Assembly: GCA_036971475.1 (NCBI GenBank)
Contig: JBAIZL010000002.1
Span: 171,709,024 to 171,773,023 of the forward strand
DNA: 64,000 bases
Direction of reading: 5' to 3'
Origin: Prosapia bicincta
Lineage: Eukaryota; Arthropoda; Insecta; Hemiptera; Cercopidae
The notes under the pieces are model-generated. The model did no database searches, was not told the DNA's origin, and worked only from the letters and a program-made list of their open reading frames with translations. Position numbers and translations under genes: made by a program. Position 1 is the stretch's first letter, and the number at the start of each line of letters is the position of its first letter. Shown here piece after piece: positions 35,401 to 47,227 of this stretch.

Positions 35401-38030
35401 CACAGCTACTAACAAGATTAACCCTCACAACAGCCTTCACAGTTAATAACCAGATTAATTCACACAACAGCCTTCACAGCTAATAACCAGATTAACTGAC
35501 ACAACAGCCTTCACAGCTAATAACCAGATTAACTCACACAACAGCCTTCACAGCTAATAACCAGATTAACTCATACAAAACAGCCTTCACAGCTAATAAC
35601 CAGATTAACTCACACAACAGACTTCATAGCTAATAACAAGATTAACCTCACAACAGCCTTCACAGCTAATAACCAGATTAACTCACACAACAGCCTTCAC
35701 AGCTAATAACCAGATTAACTGACACAACCGCCTTCACAGCTAATAACCAGATTAACTGACACAACAGCCTTCACAGCTAATAACAAGATGAAATCACACA
35801 ACAGCCTTCACAGCTAATAACCAGATTAACTCACACAACAGCCTTCACAGCTAATAACCAGATTAACTCATACAAAACAGCCTTCACAGCTAATAACCAG
35901 ATTAACTGACACAACAACTTTTACAGCTAATAACAAGATTAACTCATACAAAACAGCCTTCACAGCTAATAACCAGAATAACTCACACAACAGACTTCAC
36001 AGCTAATAACAAGATTAACCCTCACAACAGCCTTCACAGTTAATAACCAGATTAACTCACACAACAGCCTTCACAGCTAATAACCAGATTAACTCATACA
36101 AAACAGCCTTCACAGCTAATAACCAGATTAACTGACACAACAGCTTTTACAGCTAATAACAAGATTAACTCACACAACAGCCTTCACAGCTAATAACCAG
36201 ATTAACTCACACAACAGCCTTCATAGCTAATAACCAGATAAACTTACACAACAGCCTTTACAACTAATAACCAGATTGACTGACACAACAGCCTTCACAG
36301 CTAATAACCAGATTAACTCACACAACAGCTTTCACAGCTAATAACAAGATTAACCCTCACAACAGCCATCACAAGGTAATAACCAGGTTAACTCACACAA
36401 CAGCCTTCACAGCTAATAACCAGGTTAACTCACACAACAGCCTTCACAGCTAATGACCAGATTAACTAACACAACAGCCTTAACAGCTAATAACCAGATT
36501 AACTCACACAACAGCCTTCACAGCTAATAACAAGATTTACTCACACAACAGACTTAACAGCTAATAACCAGATTAACTCACACAACAGCCTTCACAGCTA
36601 ATAACAAGATTAACTCACACAACAGCCTTCACAGCTAATAGCCAGATTAACTCACACAACAGCCTTCACAGCTAATAACCAGATTAACTCATACAAAACA
36701 GCCTTCACAGCTAATAACCAGATTAACTCACACAACAGCCTTCACAGCTAATAACCAGATTAACTCATACAAAACAGCCTTCACAGCTAATAACCAGATT
36801 AACTGACACAACAGCTTTTACAGCTAATAACAAGATTAACTCATACAAAACAGCCTTCACAGCTAATAACCAGAATAACTCACACAACAGACTTCACAGC
36901 TAATAACAAGATTAACCCTCACAACAGCCTTCACAGTTAATAACCAGATTAATTCACACAACAGCCTTCACAGCTAATAACCAGATTAACTGACACAACA
37001 GCCTTCACAGCTAATAACCAGATTAACTCACACAACAGCCTTCACAGCTAATAACCAGATTAACTCATACAAAACAGCCTTCACAGCTAATAACCAGATT
37101 AACTCACACAACAGACTTCACAGCTAATAACAAGATTAACCTCACAACAGCCTTCACAGCTAATAACCAGATTAACTCACACAACAGCCTTCACAGCTAA
37201 TAACCAGATTAACTGACACAACCGCCTTCACAGCTAATAACCAGATTAACTGACACAACAGCCTTCACAGCTAATAACAAGATTAAATCACACAACAGCC
37301 TTCACAGCTAATAACCAGATTAACTCACACAACAGCCTTCACAGCTAATAACCAGATTAACTCATACAAAACAGCCTTCACAGCTAATAACCAGATTAAC
37401 TGACACAACAACTTTTACAGCTAATAACAAGATTAACTCATACAAAACAGCCTTCACAGCTAATAACCAGAATAACTCACAAAACAGCCTTCACAGCTAA
37501 TAACCAGATTAACTGACTCAACAGCCTTTACAGCTAATAACCAGATTAACTGACACAACAGCCTTCACAGCTAATAACAAGATTAACTCACACAACAGAC
37601 TTCACAGCTAATAACAAGATTAACCCTCACAACAGCCTTCACAGTTAATAACCAGATTAATTCACACAACAGCCTTCACAGCTAATAACCAGATTAACTG
37701 ACTCAACAGCCTTTACAGCTAATAACCAGATTAACTGACACAACAGCCTTCACAGCTAATAACAAGATTAACTCACACAACAGCCTTCACAGCTAATAAC
37801 CAGATTAACTCACACAACAGCCGTCACAGCTAATAACCAGATTAACTCACACAACAGCCTTCACAGCTAATAACCAGATTAACTGACACAAAAGCCTTCA
37901 CAGCTAATAACCAGATTAACACACACAACAGACTTCCCAGCTAATGACCAGATTAACTGACACAACAGCCTTCACAGCTAATAACCAGATTAACCCATAT
38001 AACAGCCTTCACAGCTGATAACCAGATTAA
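32440..38030. repeat. Satellite D, 37 bp unit, higher-order (main block)
   Basis: Continuous units of the type 'acaacagccttcacagctaa-taaccagattaactcac' (37 bp), about 150 copies. Rare variants recur as ordered blocks: 'gataaactta' at 33217, 34821 and 36237 is each time followed by 'cctttacaac' and 'gattgactgacac'. Segments of about 1.4-1.6 kb have therefore been duplicated in tandem. It lies wholly inside one Sur intron. Confidence 0.97.
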
Positions 38031-38772
38031 CCCTAGAGGACTCGCCCTGATATTCGTTACACCAGAGCTCGCGGGGTAATTTTTCACCCCAACTAGTTTT
38101 CAGATCAATATCAGTAAAATATTTAGTGTTATAAATAAAAAAAATTATTAAAACATGTTTTGTTATACCATAAAAGGTATGAACAAACTCATGCAATATT
38201 ATTTCCTTTTTTATATGTCAAAACACTCTTCATATACTTCAACTAAATGATCTTTACAAACACTTATCCCACAATTATCACAGCATTTATTGCTTTTGTC
38301 CTAGCTCTAAGGGCAAAAATCACACCTGTAATAAAAATGATTGTTTGTAATATTGTCAAATATAAAGCTAGCCTATATTGTAAATAAACGTTTTTTGTTA
38401 CAATAATCATGAAAACAAAATATTTCATAAGCAATAATAGTTTACAAACACAATATTTATCAAAACGTAATACTTGTAAGAGGTCTTGACATTTTACATG
38501 TTACTATATGCAAACCAGTTCTGTCTGTTGTCCTTGAAATTTTTAGGGACTCGTGCGGGGTAAAAACTTTCCCAGTTGTTGGAACAATAACTTCAAACCA
38601 TAATAAGTAAACAAAAACGGTCAAACTACCTGATGTAGAGACTGAAATAGATACAAGGTGAGTCAATTAGAAGGTATGTAAGGGGTGGAAGAATTTCAGG
38701 ATTTGCAACAGTTTTATAATCTTTGTTGAAAACTCACTGGGAGAATAATTACCCCGCGTGGGTCCTCTAGGG
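38031..38772. mobile_element. piggyBac-like MITE inserted in satellite D
   Basis: 742 bp flanked by TTAA on both sides (38027-38030 and 38773-38776). The ends are inverted repeats CCCTAGAGGAC: left followed by tcgccc, right read inward followed by ccacgcg, and both then reach 'GGGGTAAT'. TTAA target sites and CCCTAG-type ends are hallmarks of piggyBac elements. No transposase is encoded; the small open frames inside are not recognised. Confidence 0.92.
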
Positions 38773-39485
38773 TTAACTCACACAACAGCCTTCACAGCTA
38801 ATATCAAGATTAACTCATACAACAGCCTTCACAGCTAATAAACAGATTAACTGACACAACAGCATTCACAGCTAATAACAAGAATAACCCACACAACAGC
38901 TGTCACAGCTAATAACAAGATTAACTCATACAACAGCCTTCACAGCTAATAACCAGATTAACTCACACAACAGCCTTCACAGCTAATAACAGGATTAACT
39001 CATACAACAGCCTTCACAGCTAATAACACGATTAACTCACACAACAGTCTTCACAGCTAATAACCAGATTAACTCATACAACAGCCTTCACAGCTAATAA
39101 CAAGATTAACTCATACAATTGCCTTCACAGCTAATAACCAGATTAACTCACACAACAGCCTTCACAGCTAATAACCAGATTAACTCATACAACAGCCCTC
39201 ACAGCTAATAACAAGATTAACCCACACAACAGCCATCACAGCTAATAACAAGATTAACTCATACAACAGCCTTCACAGCTAATAACAAGATTAACCCACA
39301 CAACAGCCTTCACAGCTAATAACCAGATTAACTCACACAACAGCCTTCACAGCTAATAACAAGATTAACCCACACAACAGCCTTCACAGCTAATAACCAG
39401 ATTAACCCACACAACAGCCTTCACAGCTAATAACCAGATTAACTCACACAACAGCCTTCACAGCTAATAACCAGATTAACTCCTT
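38773..39485. repeat. Satellite D, block after the MITE
   Basis: The 37 bp units continue directly after the right TTAA for about 19 more copies and stop near 39485, showing that the MITE entered an existing array. Confidence 0.95.
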
Positions 39486-39499
39486 CAAGAAAAAGTTGG

Positions 39500-39790
39500 T
39501 TTGTTTGTTTATAAATTCAGCAGGAGAGTTTATCTGTGATCATTTCTTGAAGAAAGAGAAATACCTTCGATCCCCAGAAGTGGTTGCTACATCTTTCTTC
39601 TTGGAAGCCCTTAAAGAGAGTTCCAATAGATATTTCTTCCAAGATTATTACAAATTTGACTAGATCAAATGTTTTTGAGAACCTCGCCAAATGAGTTGGA
39701 AATACGAGAGAGTTGGGGTCGTACAAGACAGTTTTGTTGATCAAACAGTAAACAGTTCCATGAAATCTGATCATTGATTCATTCTGGATT
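39500..39790. other. Unrecognised open stretch beside satellite D
   Basis: Both strands carry fairly long frames (minus 39774-39517, 85 codons; plus about 45 codons ending 'YFFQDYYKFD'). I do not recognise either. No splice signal links them to Sur, so this is probably a transposon remnant or chance. Confidence 0.25.
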
Positions 39791-40808
39791 GGATATAAAA
39801 CTCAGAATTCAATGACCTCTCAGCAAGCTTTTCTGTCTTTGATGCAATTTGTTACAAGTTACTTCTGTGAAAAAGTTTGTTCTTTAAAAATAAACATAGA
39901 AAAAAAATAATTGTAAGGAGTATTTAAGAACGAGATAAAACTGAATCTCAGGCAAGCAACAAATACAATTTTGTTTTCACCTATGCATTATACACAAAAT
40001 TGTAATTTGCAGTAATTGGTTTATTTATGCAGTTACTAGAAGGTTGTAACCCCCTGACATATAAAAAATAATTTGCTTTGTAGATAAAATTTACCAATCT
40101 TTTTTAACTTCAAAATTTGTATGTTTAATTTCATGAATACAATACGAATATCTAATTCTTGCTTTGTAAAAATAAAAAATATGCAGTAGTATCAATCTAC
40201 AATAAATGACAGGTTGTTAGATAGATTTCTGATTCTATTCAGTTTTTCTCATCTGTCACACTTCATTCCTTCTCAAGACATATGTGGGATGCACTTCATA
40301 ATATAGCTTACATTAAATGATATTATATTATTTCATACAATAGCTGATTTTGTGCAATAGGTTATATTGTAGAACAGTGGTTCTAACACATAGGTTATAT
40401 GTTGCTTTATTAATTGTACATTAGTTTAAAATCTTATTATTCAATATTTTTAGCAGTTACTAAATATATTAATTTATGTATCAATTCATCCTACTAAAAT
40501 TTATTCAGTATAATGATAATGAGTTATAACGATAATGGGTAGGGAACATCTAATAAAGATTTTTTATAATGAATACATTCTTTTATTATTACCTACATAA
40601 ACAATATTCTATTGTCTACATTCCTCAAAAGAAAGTATCCACTTCTGCCATCCGGTCCCACTGCCTGCTAGATTTTAACTTTTTAAATATTTCATCTAGC
40701 ATATATTTCATCTTATTTATAAACTAGATATATTGTTTATAAGTGTGTACAATATACACACATGAAACACCATAAGTCATAATAAAAAAGACATTTAATA
40801 ATACTTAC

Positions 40809-40996
40809 CGAATTGTTCCACTAAACATAATTACATCTTGAGGAATTACAGAAAGACAAGACCTAAGCCGTTGTAAAGGTACAGCAGCAATGTCGATTCC
40901 ATCTATATAGATGTTCCCTTCATAAACAGACACCATATTAAATAGCGACATAACCAAAGACGATTTCCCACTACCAGTCCTTCCACATATTCCAAC
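40809..40996 (-). CDS. Sur: Sur-like ABCC protein, NBD2 exon (Walker A and Q-loop)
   Basis: Acceptor 'ttttgtaag' and donor 'gtaagt' on the minus strand, phase 0 in. It reads '[19 protein letters not shown]', the Walker A P-loop with Lys and Ser for ATP phosphate and Mg binding. It continues '[10 protein letters not shown]', '[19 protein letters not shown]' with the Q-loop Gln. This is nucleotide-binding domain 2. The exon ends CG, completed to Arg by the next exon 11.3 kb away. Confidence 0.96.
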
Positions 40997-41088
40997 CTTA
41001 CAAAACAGAAGACTTTTATAAATTACAAGTACTTCGTTTAGTTACTCTAAACACAAAATGCTGATTGTAGCACACTAACTTATATTAC

Positions 41089-41213
41089 CTTCTGACCAGC
41101 TGGAATATGTAGATTAAGGTTAGTAATGACAGGCTCTCGGCTTGTATCATAACGGAGAGAAACACCTTGGAACTTGATGTCTCCTTTCTGAGGCCAACAC
41201 AAAGGAATTATAC
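41089..41213 (-). CDS. Sur: Sur-like ABCC protein, exon entering NBD2
   Basis: The acceptor 'atgtttacaag' before position 41213 was chosen over an in-exon 'cctcag'. Only the longer exon keeps phase with the preceding G and restores 'CWPQKGDIKFQGVSLRYD', the ABCC hallmark 'WP..G.I.f..v.lRY'. It continues to 'NLNLHIPAGQK', ending phase 0 just before Walker A. The A-loop aromatic (the Tyr of RYD) that stacks on adenine is present. Confidence 0.94.
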
Positions 41214-41884
41214 CTTGTAAACATTAAAAACACAAAAGTTTCAATTTTATTTTATGGTCCATAACCATTATAAAAATATCACCAGAAAAAAACTGAAATT
41301 CATGGAACTATTTACTATACTTTTAGTTTAAGAAAAACTAAAAGAAAGTTCTAAGATCAAAGCAATGAAAAACAATGATGTCAGTTATAAAAAATTTTTT
41401 AAAAGAGAAAATAAAAGGAATAATTTTGTTTAGTGAAATAAATATAATATTATATTATTATAAAAATAATATACTTTCCTAGACGTTTCATATACAAAGT
41501 ATATTTTTTCGTACAACACAAGGGCTGTCAGAAAAACAGCCCTACTATTTATATAACTACTAGTAGGTACATTGCTAATCTTTATTTAGCTAAAGAGGGC
41601 TGGACTTACCAGAAGGGGTGACTACAAACTTATTTATATCCCAAATGCAGAATTTTAAAACTCCACTTTATTCCACCCTAATTCTTGAAATTGACAAAAT
41701 GTAAATTAACTTGTTCTTAATTTAAATGTTTTCCAAATTTAAGAAGCACTCAATGAACATAAAGAAATAACGCATCAATAAGATTTGTATGAATGTTTGT
41801 TCAAAACTGTTTGGATAAAAACAATGACTAGTCTATTAATGCACTATTTGAGAAAAGGTTCATTTCTCAAATATATCAATGTTA

Positions 41885-43460
41885 TATAGTCATAGAACGA
41901 AATTATAAAGCATGGAAAAATACCTAATGATACTTCTGAAGAGGGGTTTAACCAGTGGTATAAATAATACCTCTGATACTCCTGCTGTCAAAGGGTGCAT
42001 CAGGTCTAGGGATGGATGAACAAAATTATAAAGCATGCGAAAATATTTAATGACGCTTCTGATGAGGGGTTTAACCAGTGGTATAAATAATACCTCTGAT
42101 ACTCCTGCTGTCAAAGGGTGCATCAGGTCTAGGGATGGATGAACAAAATTATAAAGCATGCGAAAATATCTAATGACGCTTCTGATGAGGGGTTTAACCA
42201 GTGGTATAAATAATACCTCTGATACTCCTGCTGTCAAAGGGTGCATCAGGTCTAGGGATGGATGAACAAAATTATAAAGCATGCGAAAATATCTAATGAC
42301 GCTTCTGATGAGGGGTTTAACCAGTGGTATAAATAATACCTCTGATACTCCTGCTGTCAAAGGGTGCATCAGGTCTAGGGATGGATGAACAAAATTATAA
42401 AGCATGCGAAAATATCTAATGACGCTTCTGATGAGGGGTTTAACCAGTGGTATAAATAATACCTCTGATACTCCTGCTGTCAAAGGGTGCATCAGGTCTA
42501 GGGATGGATGAACAAAATTATAAAGCATGCGAAAATATCTAATGACGCTTCTGATGAGGGGTTTAAACCAGTGGTACAAATAATACCTCTCAAACCCTTG
42601 CTGTCAAGGGGTGCATCAGGTCTAGGGATGGATGAACAAAATTATAAAGCATGCGAAAATATCTAATGACGCTTCTGATGAGGGGTTTAACCAGTGGTAC
42701 AAATAATACCTCTGAAACCCCTGTTGTCAAGGGGTGCATCTGGTCTAAGGATGGATGAACAAAATTATAAAGCATGCGAAAATACCTAATGACGCTTCTG
42801 ATGAGGGGTTTAACCCGTGGTATAAGTATAACCTCTGATACCCTGCTGTCAAGGCATGCAACAGGTTTAGGGATAAAATTATAAAGCATGCGATAATACC
42901 TAATGACACTTCTGATGAGGGGTTTAACCCATGGTATAAGTATAACCTCTGATACCCTGCTGTCAAGGCATGCAACAGGTTTAGGGATAAAATTATAAAG
43001 CATGCGATAATACCTAATGACACTTCTGATGAGGGGTTTAACCCGTGGTATAAGTATAACCTCTGATACCCTGCTGTCAAGGCATGCAACAGGTTTAGGG
43101 ATAAAATTATAAAGCATGCGATAATACCTAATGACGCTTCTGATGAGGGGTTTAACCCATGGTATAAGTATAACCTCTGATACCCTGCTGTCAAGGCATG
43201 CAACAGGTTTAGGGATAAAATTATAAAGCATGCGATAATACCTAATGACACTTCTGATGAGGGGTTTAACCCGTGGTATAAGTATAACCTCTGATACCCT
43301 GCTGTCAAGGCATGCAACAGGTTTAGGGATAAAATTATAAAGCATGCGATAATACCTAATGACACTTCTGATGAGGGGTTTAACCCGTGGTATAAGTATA
43401 ACCTCTGATACCCTGCTGTCAAGGCATGCAACAGGTTTAGGGATAAAATTATAAAGCATG
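41885..43460. repeat. In-frame tandem repeat, 123 bp then 114 bp units, in Sur intron
   Basis: Two subfamilies. 123 bp units at about 41890-42720 are marked by 'gatgaggggt' at 42061, 42184 and 42307. 114 bp units at about 42800-43450 are marked at 42800, 42914 and 43028. Both lengths are multiples of three and have stop-free frames on the minus strand, so long repetitive ORFs (42579-41890, 43528-42590) exist with 41- and 38-residue periods. They lie within an intron between exons whose splice junctions are clear, and I do not regard them as genes. Confidence 0.93.
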
Positions 43461-44016
43461 CAAAAATAAATTTGATTAAAAATGCGGGTCTGTTTCATCA
43501 CATACGTTACTATAACCAGTTCCGTCAAATGTAATTGGGGAAAGATAAAACTTTATTTATGTTATAAACTATTTCAAAAATCTACTTTTACCAATTTGAA
43601 TAGTAAAATTACTAATAAATATAATGTTTAATTTAGGATTAAGGTTTTTGTATTGCTATTTGTTAGCTTTTTACCACAATTCCTAAAAACACATTTCACT
43701 GCGTGAAAGCTGAAATCAAAATGAACAAGTCCTAGGAATTTCTACAGTGGTTTCAGAATAAATACAATAAAAAAATTCCCACTAACCCCTTCACCCCATT
43801 CAACAATGTAGTACTGTAGGATTACAGACAAATATGGATAGGTGAGGGTGTTGTGGGAAGTGTTATCTACACCACTGGGTTTAATCCTCAAAGCCTCTCA
43901 TTGTTACTCTGACATACATAATTTCAAAAATGAACAATTCTGAGTAACAAAGTAACTACTAGATATAAAATAGTTCTCTAACTACACTCAATCAACAACT
44001 TCATAATGTATACTAC

Positions 44017-44254
44017 CTTGTACTCTGTAATCCTCACTGGGGGCCATTGCATACTGTGACACTCTCTCTACAGCTCCCATATACATCTCCATGTCTGCCA
44101 GGAACTTTACTACCCAGTTCAGATATATTGGGACAAGCAAAGTATAATTTATTGCCAAACCCACTAATGCTGGAGTTACTAATGATGGAAATGCATATGC
44201 TGACAACAGTGACACAATCATGGCAACAAAAACAATAAGGCCTCCAAGATAATC
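44017..44254 (-). CDS. Sur: Sur-like ABCC protein, last TMD2 helices
   Basis: Acceptor 'aattttttag' and donor 'gtagta' on the minus strand. Starts phase 0 'DYLGGLIVFVAMIVSLLSAY' and ends with one base. It contains 'PALVGLAINYTLLVPIYLNW', a membrane helix typical of ABCC ('..vGLsi.yal.v...lnw'). Then comes 'VVKFLADMEMYMGAVERV'. In MRPs this last stretch usually reads '.r..selE.nm.avERv'; the 'LADmE...GAV' form is what I know from sulfonylurea receptors, the main reason for the Sur assignment. A plain MRP/ABCC4-type transporter remains possible. Confidence 0.93.
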
Positions 44255-44794
44255 CTAAAAAATTACAAGTTTAATTTTATATAACAAGTATTTTATTTTT
44301 TAAATTTTATTTAATAAGTTTGTAATTGAAATTGAATATTTTCTTACGTAAAAGTATAAAAAAATAATTTTAAACAATATACTTTTTGGTTGTTTCATTT
44401 CTACCTGTTACACAAACAACATTTAAGTAGTTCAGTTTGTCATATCTTCCCATCACAAACTGCTGGCTTCTTCAAGCATCAGGTACACTTGTACAGAAAC
44501 AAATTTACATTGGAACTTGATAATACCTAGATACATAGTTGCAATTCTACAACAAATAATGATCTACCCACATATTAACATTGGGTCTCTAAAACCAGTT
44601 CAAACTTTCTATTGGGATCGGAAAAATAGAACTGTAAGTGATAGAAAAACATCCAAATTCTAGATTTTCGAAAAACATATTGCAACTACCCTCCATTTAT
44701 AGTCATCATAAAAAATGTTGGATCTATTGACTTTCACTCAAAGAATGGTTATTAAAGTTATAAAGGAGAATGGCTTCATAAAATTTGAAAAGTT

Positions 44795-45064
44795 TTATTA
44801 ACTTTGGACAATTGCTCAGGCCATAATTGTAATGACTTGTATCTACCTAACATTGAAATTGTATATTTTCCCTTCAAATGCAACGTTCATAATATAGCTG
44901 TTGGGCCAAGGCATATTTCACTGATTAAAAAGAGAATAGAAAAAACAATAAATATAATTAATGATACTTTTAATTATTTTGCATTAATTCTGGCTAAATG
45001 CCGTCTTATAAGCTTTCTTGCCGATTTTTATAAGTTGTCAAGTACTGAGACTTTCTTATCCTAG
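44795..45064 (+). pseudogene. pogo-superfamily (Tigger-like) transposase fragment
   Basis: The frame reads 'MDNCSGHN', then 'NIEIVYFPFKCN' and later 'ISLIKKR'. This is the second catalytic Asp region of pogo/Tigger DDE transposases (LDNC.aH....l.nI.i.flPpnttsllQPmDqGvI...K), with the QPmDqG part decayed. Only this segment is seen; no terminal repeats were found. It lies in a Sur intron, opposite to the gene. Confidence 0.6.
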
Positions 45065-45369
45065 AAAGAATTGAGTAGGGTAAACAATTCTGTTATGTAA
45101 ACAATATTTTATAAATTTCAGATGTTCATATAATTTTCAAATATATTGTGTTGATGTAAATTTGAAATGTTTGTATATTCAGCTATTTTGAGTTTTTTAA
45201 TAAATATCAACTACATGACTGAGTCCTCAGTTTTTAATTTTAAATTCCATATTTTTTTATTTTTTACAATAAATTCTGTAGGTTATTTCCAAGTTAAATA
45301 AATATAGGAAATAAAATTTTCTTCCATTGTATATAATTTTATTTCAGGTTTAAATTTATTTCAAGTTTT

Positions 45370-45610
45370 TTAAATAGCCGTAATGAATGGTCACCAAGCT
45401 GAGGTCCTTCAAAAACTCCTTCCCCGAGATAAAACAAAAGTGAGGGTTAAATATCAACAAATTGGTTTTTTTTTCATTCTATGTAAAGTCCAGGGGTTCA
45501 CAGGCAAATTTGGCATTTGGTAAATCCCACATGTTTCAAATTTTTACTCTGGTGGCTAACCTCCAGGTAACTTTTGAAGAAAACCACCCCAGACAAATTG
45601 CGCCTGTCAC
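45370..45610 (-). mobile_element. Fragment of element X (third copy)
   Basis: Same block and orientation as 24740-24900 in copy 2: 'aactccttccccg', a 'gggttaaatatcaaca' box, 'aaagtccaggggtt' and 'caggcaaatttggca'. It is diverged and truncated; no ends recognised. Confidence 0.65.
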
Positions 45611-45869
45611 AGTGTTACCAACAAGGATTACATAATCTTAGAAAATAAAGTAGATAAGTTATTGTAACATTATTTAACCCCATCCTCAACTTGAATATAA
45701 TAGTTTACACTTAAACACGTGTATATCAATACATAAACATTTCCCTGCATAAGTAGCACTTGTAGGGACACAAGCACTTAAATATAGTGTGCAGTTTTTC
45801 TTTAAATGAGGACAATAATTTCAGAAATGTAACTATAATCACCTCAAACTGTATCTTATAATTACAGGA

Positions 45870-46150
45870 CATATCTCCGAAAACAATCATCCTTTCAACA
45901 AAACGTTAGTGGTACCATAGACAAATGTTTACATATTAACATATAAACACAAATTACAAACATATTAAACAAACAAACACAATACAAAGCACACATACTC
46001 TTTGATACTATCGAAAACCTACCTTCAAAACCGTCACCGCTTGACCCGACATCTCCAAGCAGAAGACACTGATGAAGATCGGCACATAGCGATCGAAAAC
46101 ATTCTGTCTCAGTAAGTTTTAACAAATTTACTAAATTTAAAGTTCGGATA
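45870..46150 (+). mobile_element. Penelope-type retroelement terminal fragment
   Basis: The stretch 'acaatacaaagcacacatac' with the following 'tctttgat' (about 45980-46010) matches 'acacgatacagatcacacatactcttcgat' in the Penelope-like cluster (about 60010-60040, and inverted near 59880). It is followed at similar distance by a hammerhead-like motif, as in the inverted copy near 59760. It is inferred to be the non-coding end of a Penelope-like element inserted antisense in Sur. Confidence 0.5.
46064..46109 (+). ncRNA. Candidate type I hammerhead ribozyme
   Basis: Exact core CTGATGA (46069-46075) and GAAA (46095-46098) are separated by a perfect 5-bp stem II, GATCG (46077-46081) with CGATC (46090-46094), after one unpaired A. 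Stem I pairs AGACA (46064-46068) with TGTCT (46105-46109). Between GAAA and stem I is ACATTC, giving a 2-bp stem III and the required U-H cleavage site (C at 46104). A minimal stem III is what is known for hammerheads of Penelope-like retroelements, which work as dimers. It is antisense to Sur, so Sur pre-mRNA would not carry it. Confidence 0.5.
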
Positions 46151-46976
46151 GTCATAAACTATTGTTTAAAGATAAGATTAATATTAATATATGATCAAGT
46201 GTATAGGTCAAATTATTATTACTTCCAACATATGTCTAAAATTTACATTTGCATTTATAATTAAAAACATTTAAAAATATAGTTGATATAAAATTTAAAC
46301 AAATGATAATATAATCATAAAGATTTACTAAATTGTAACATTTAAAAACATCACTTTAACCTGTCATGTTTATTTCAACACATGAAAATTATAGATACTA
46401 TACCTGTTTAGCTTTAAAATTTACATATTAACTGAGATGCCGTCTTCACGTGAGCTACTAATTTTGAACTAAAAGCATTCGTAAATATCTTAATAATTTA
46501 ACTTGCCAAAACTTCGCCGACAGATCTCATATCCACAAACCAAAACTACAAAAACATAACATCTAACCAACAAATTCTGGACAAACAAAACAAAAATAAC
46601 CAACAATGTGATACACAAACATTCCAAACTACACTCAACACACATACTCAACAACCAATTTCATTATAACTAATAAACACTTTTTCACGCTATAACCCTC
46701 AATACTCTCTAAAAACACAGCTACATCCTTACCCTAAAATACCACCCCCACCCTAACCTAAAACAACCAAGAGGTCAGTTATGGTCTGAGTTGACAATGG
46801 GACACATCTCCTGAAATGGCTGTCCTCAACAATCATAAAATTAAGAGCTACTATAGACAAGTGTAACATATATGTTAAAGTGATTTTCGTTATCAGACTT
46901 ACATTATTTAAAAACAATAGTTAGAAAAATATGTTACCTATTTTATAAATATTATTATTATTTATTTTTTACTTAC

Positions 46977-47172
46977 CAGACAAATTCCTAACCACCTGTT
47001 ACAAGAGTTAATGATAAGGAAAGCATTTGTGTGGCTGTTAAGTTTGTGGAAAAACGCATTTGTAAAACGCCTTTGTTGGCCAAATGCTCGTATTGTCTCC
47101 AAGCCTGTGAGCGTCTCAGAGAAGTGTGACAGTATTGGCGTACGAGATAAACTGTCCAACCTTTGCAACTCT
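46977..47172 (-). CDS. Sur: Sur-like ABCC protein, TMD2 exon with coupling region
   Basis: Acceptor 'attgttttag' and donor 'gtaagt' on the minus strand. With the preceding AG it reads 'RELQRLDSLSRTPILSHFSE', then 'TLTGLETIRAFGQQRRF' and 'NRWLGI'. 'R.L.RLds.srsPi.shF.Etl.Gl.tIRAf' is the strongest ABCC hallmark of the second membrane domain (intracellular loop contacting the NBDs). Three AG dinucleotides follow one another at the acceptor; only the first keeps the phase. Confidence 0.95.
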
Positions 47173-47227
47173 CTAAAACAATTACACAGTTCAAAATAAC
47201 TGTAAGAAGATTTCAATAAAAGATACA

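Noticed and set aside
32440..39485. 37-bp array as a CRISPR
   Set aside because: The units are contiguous with no unique spacers, and the context is a eukaryotic intron.
42000..43450. Repeated CTGATGAG in the 123/114 bp array as a hammerhead ribozyme
   Set aside because: A short stem could follow CTGATGAG, but no GAAA comes after it at the right place and no stem III or cleavage site is present.
41890..43528. Minus-strand ORFs of 229, 312 and 228 residues as genes
   Set aside because: They are frames through 123/114 bp tandem units within an intron flanked by unambiguous Sur exons. Their length follows from units divisible by three; no start context, domain or splice signal supports them.
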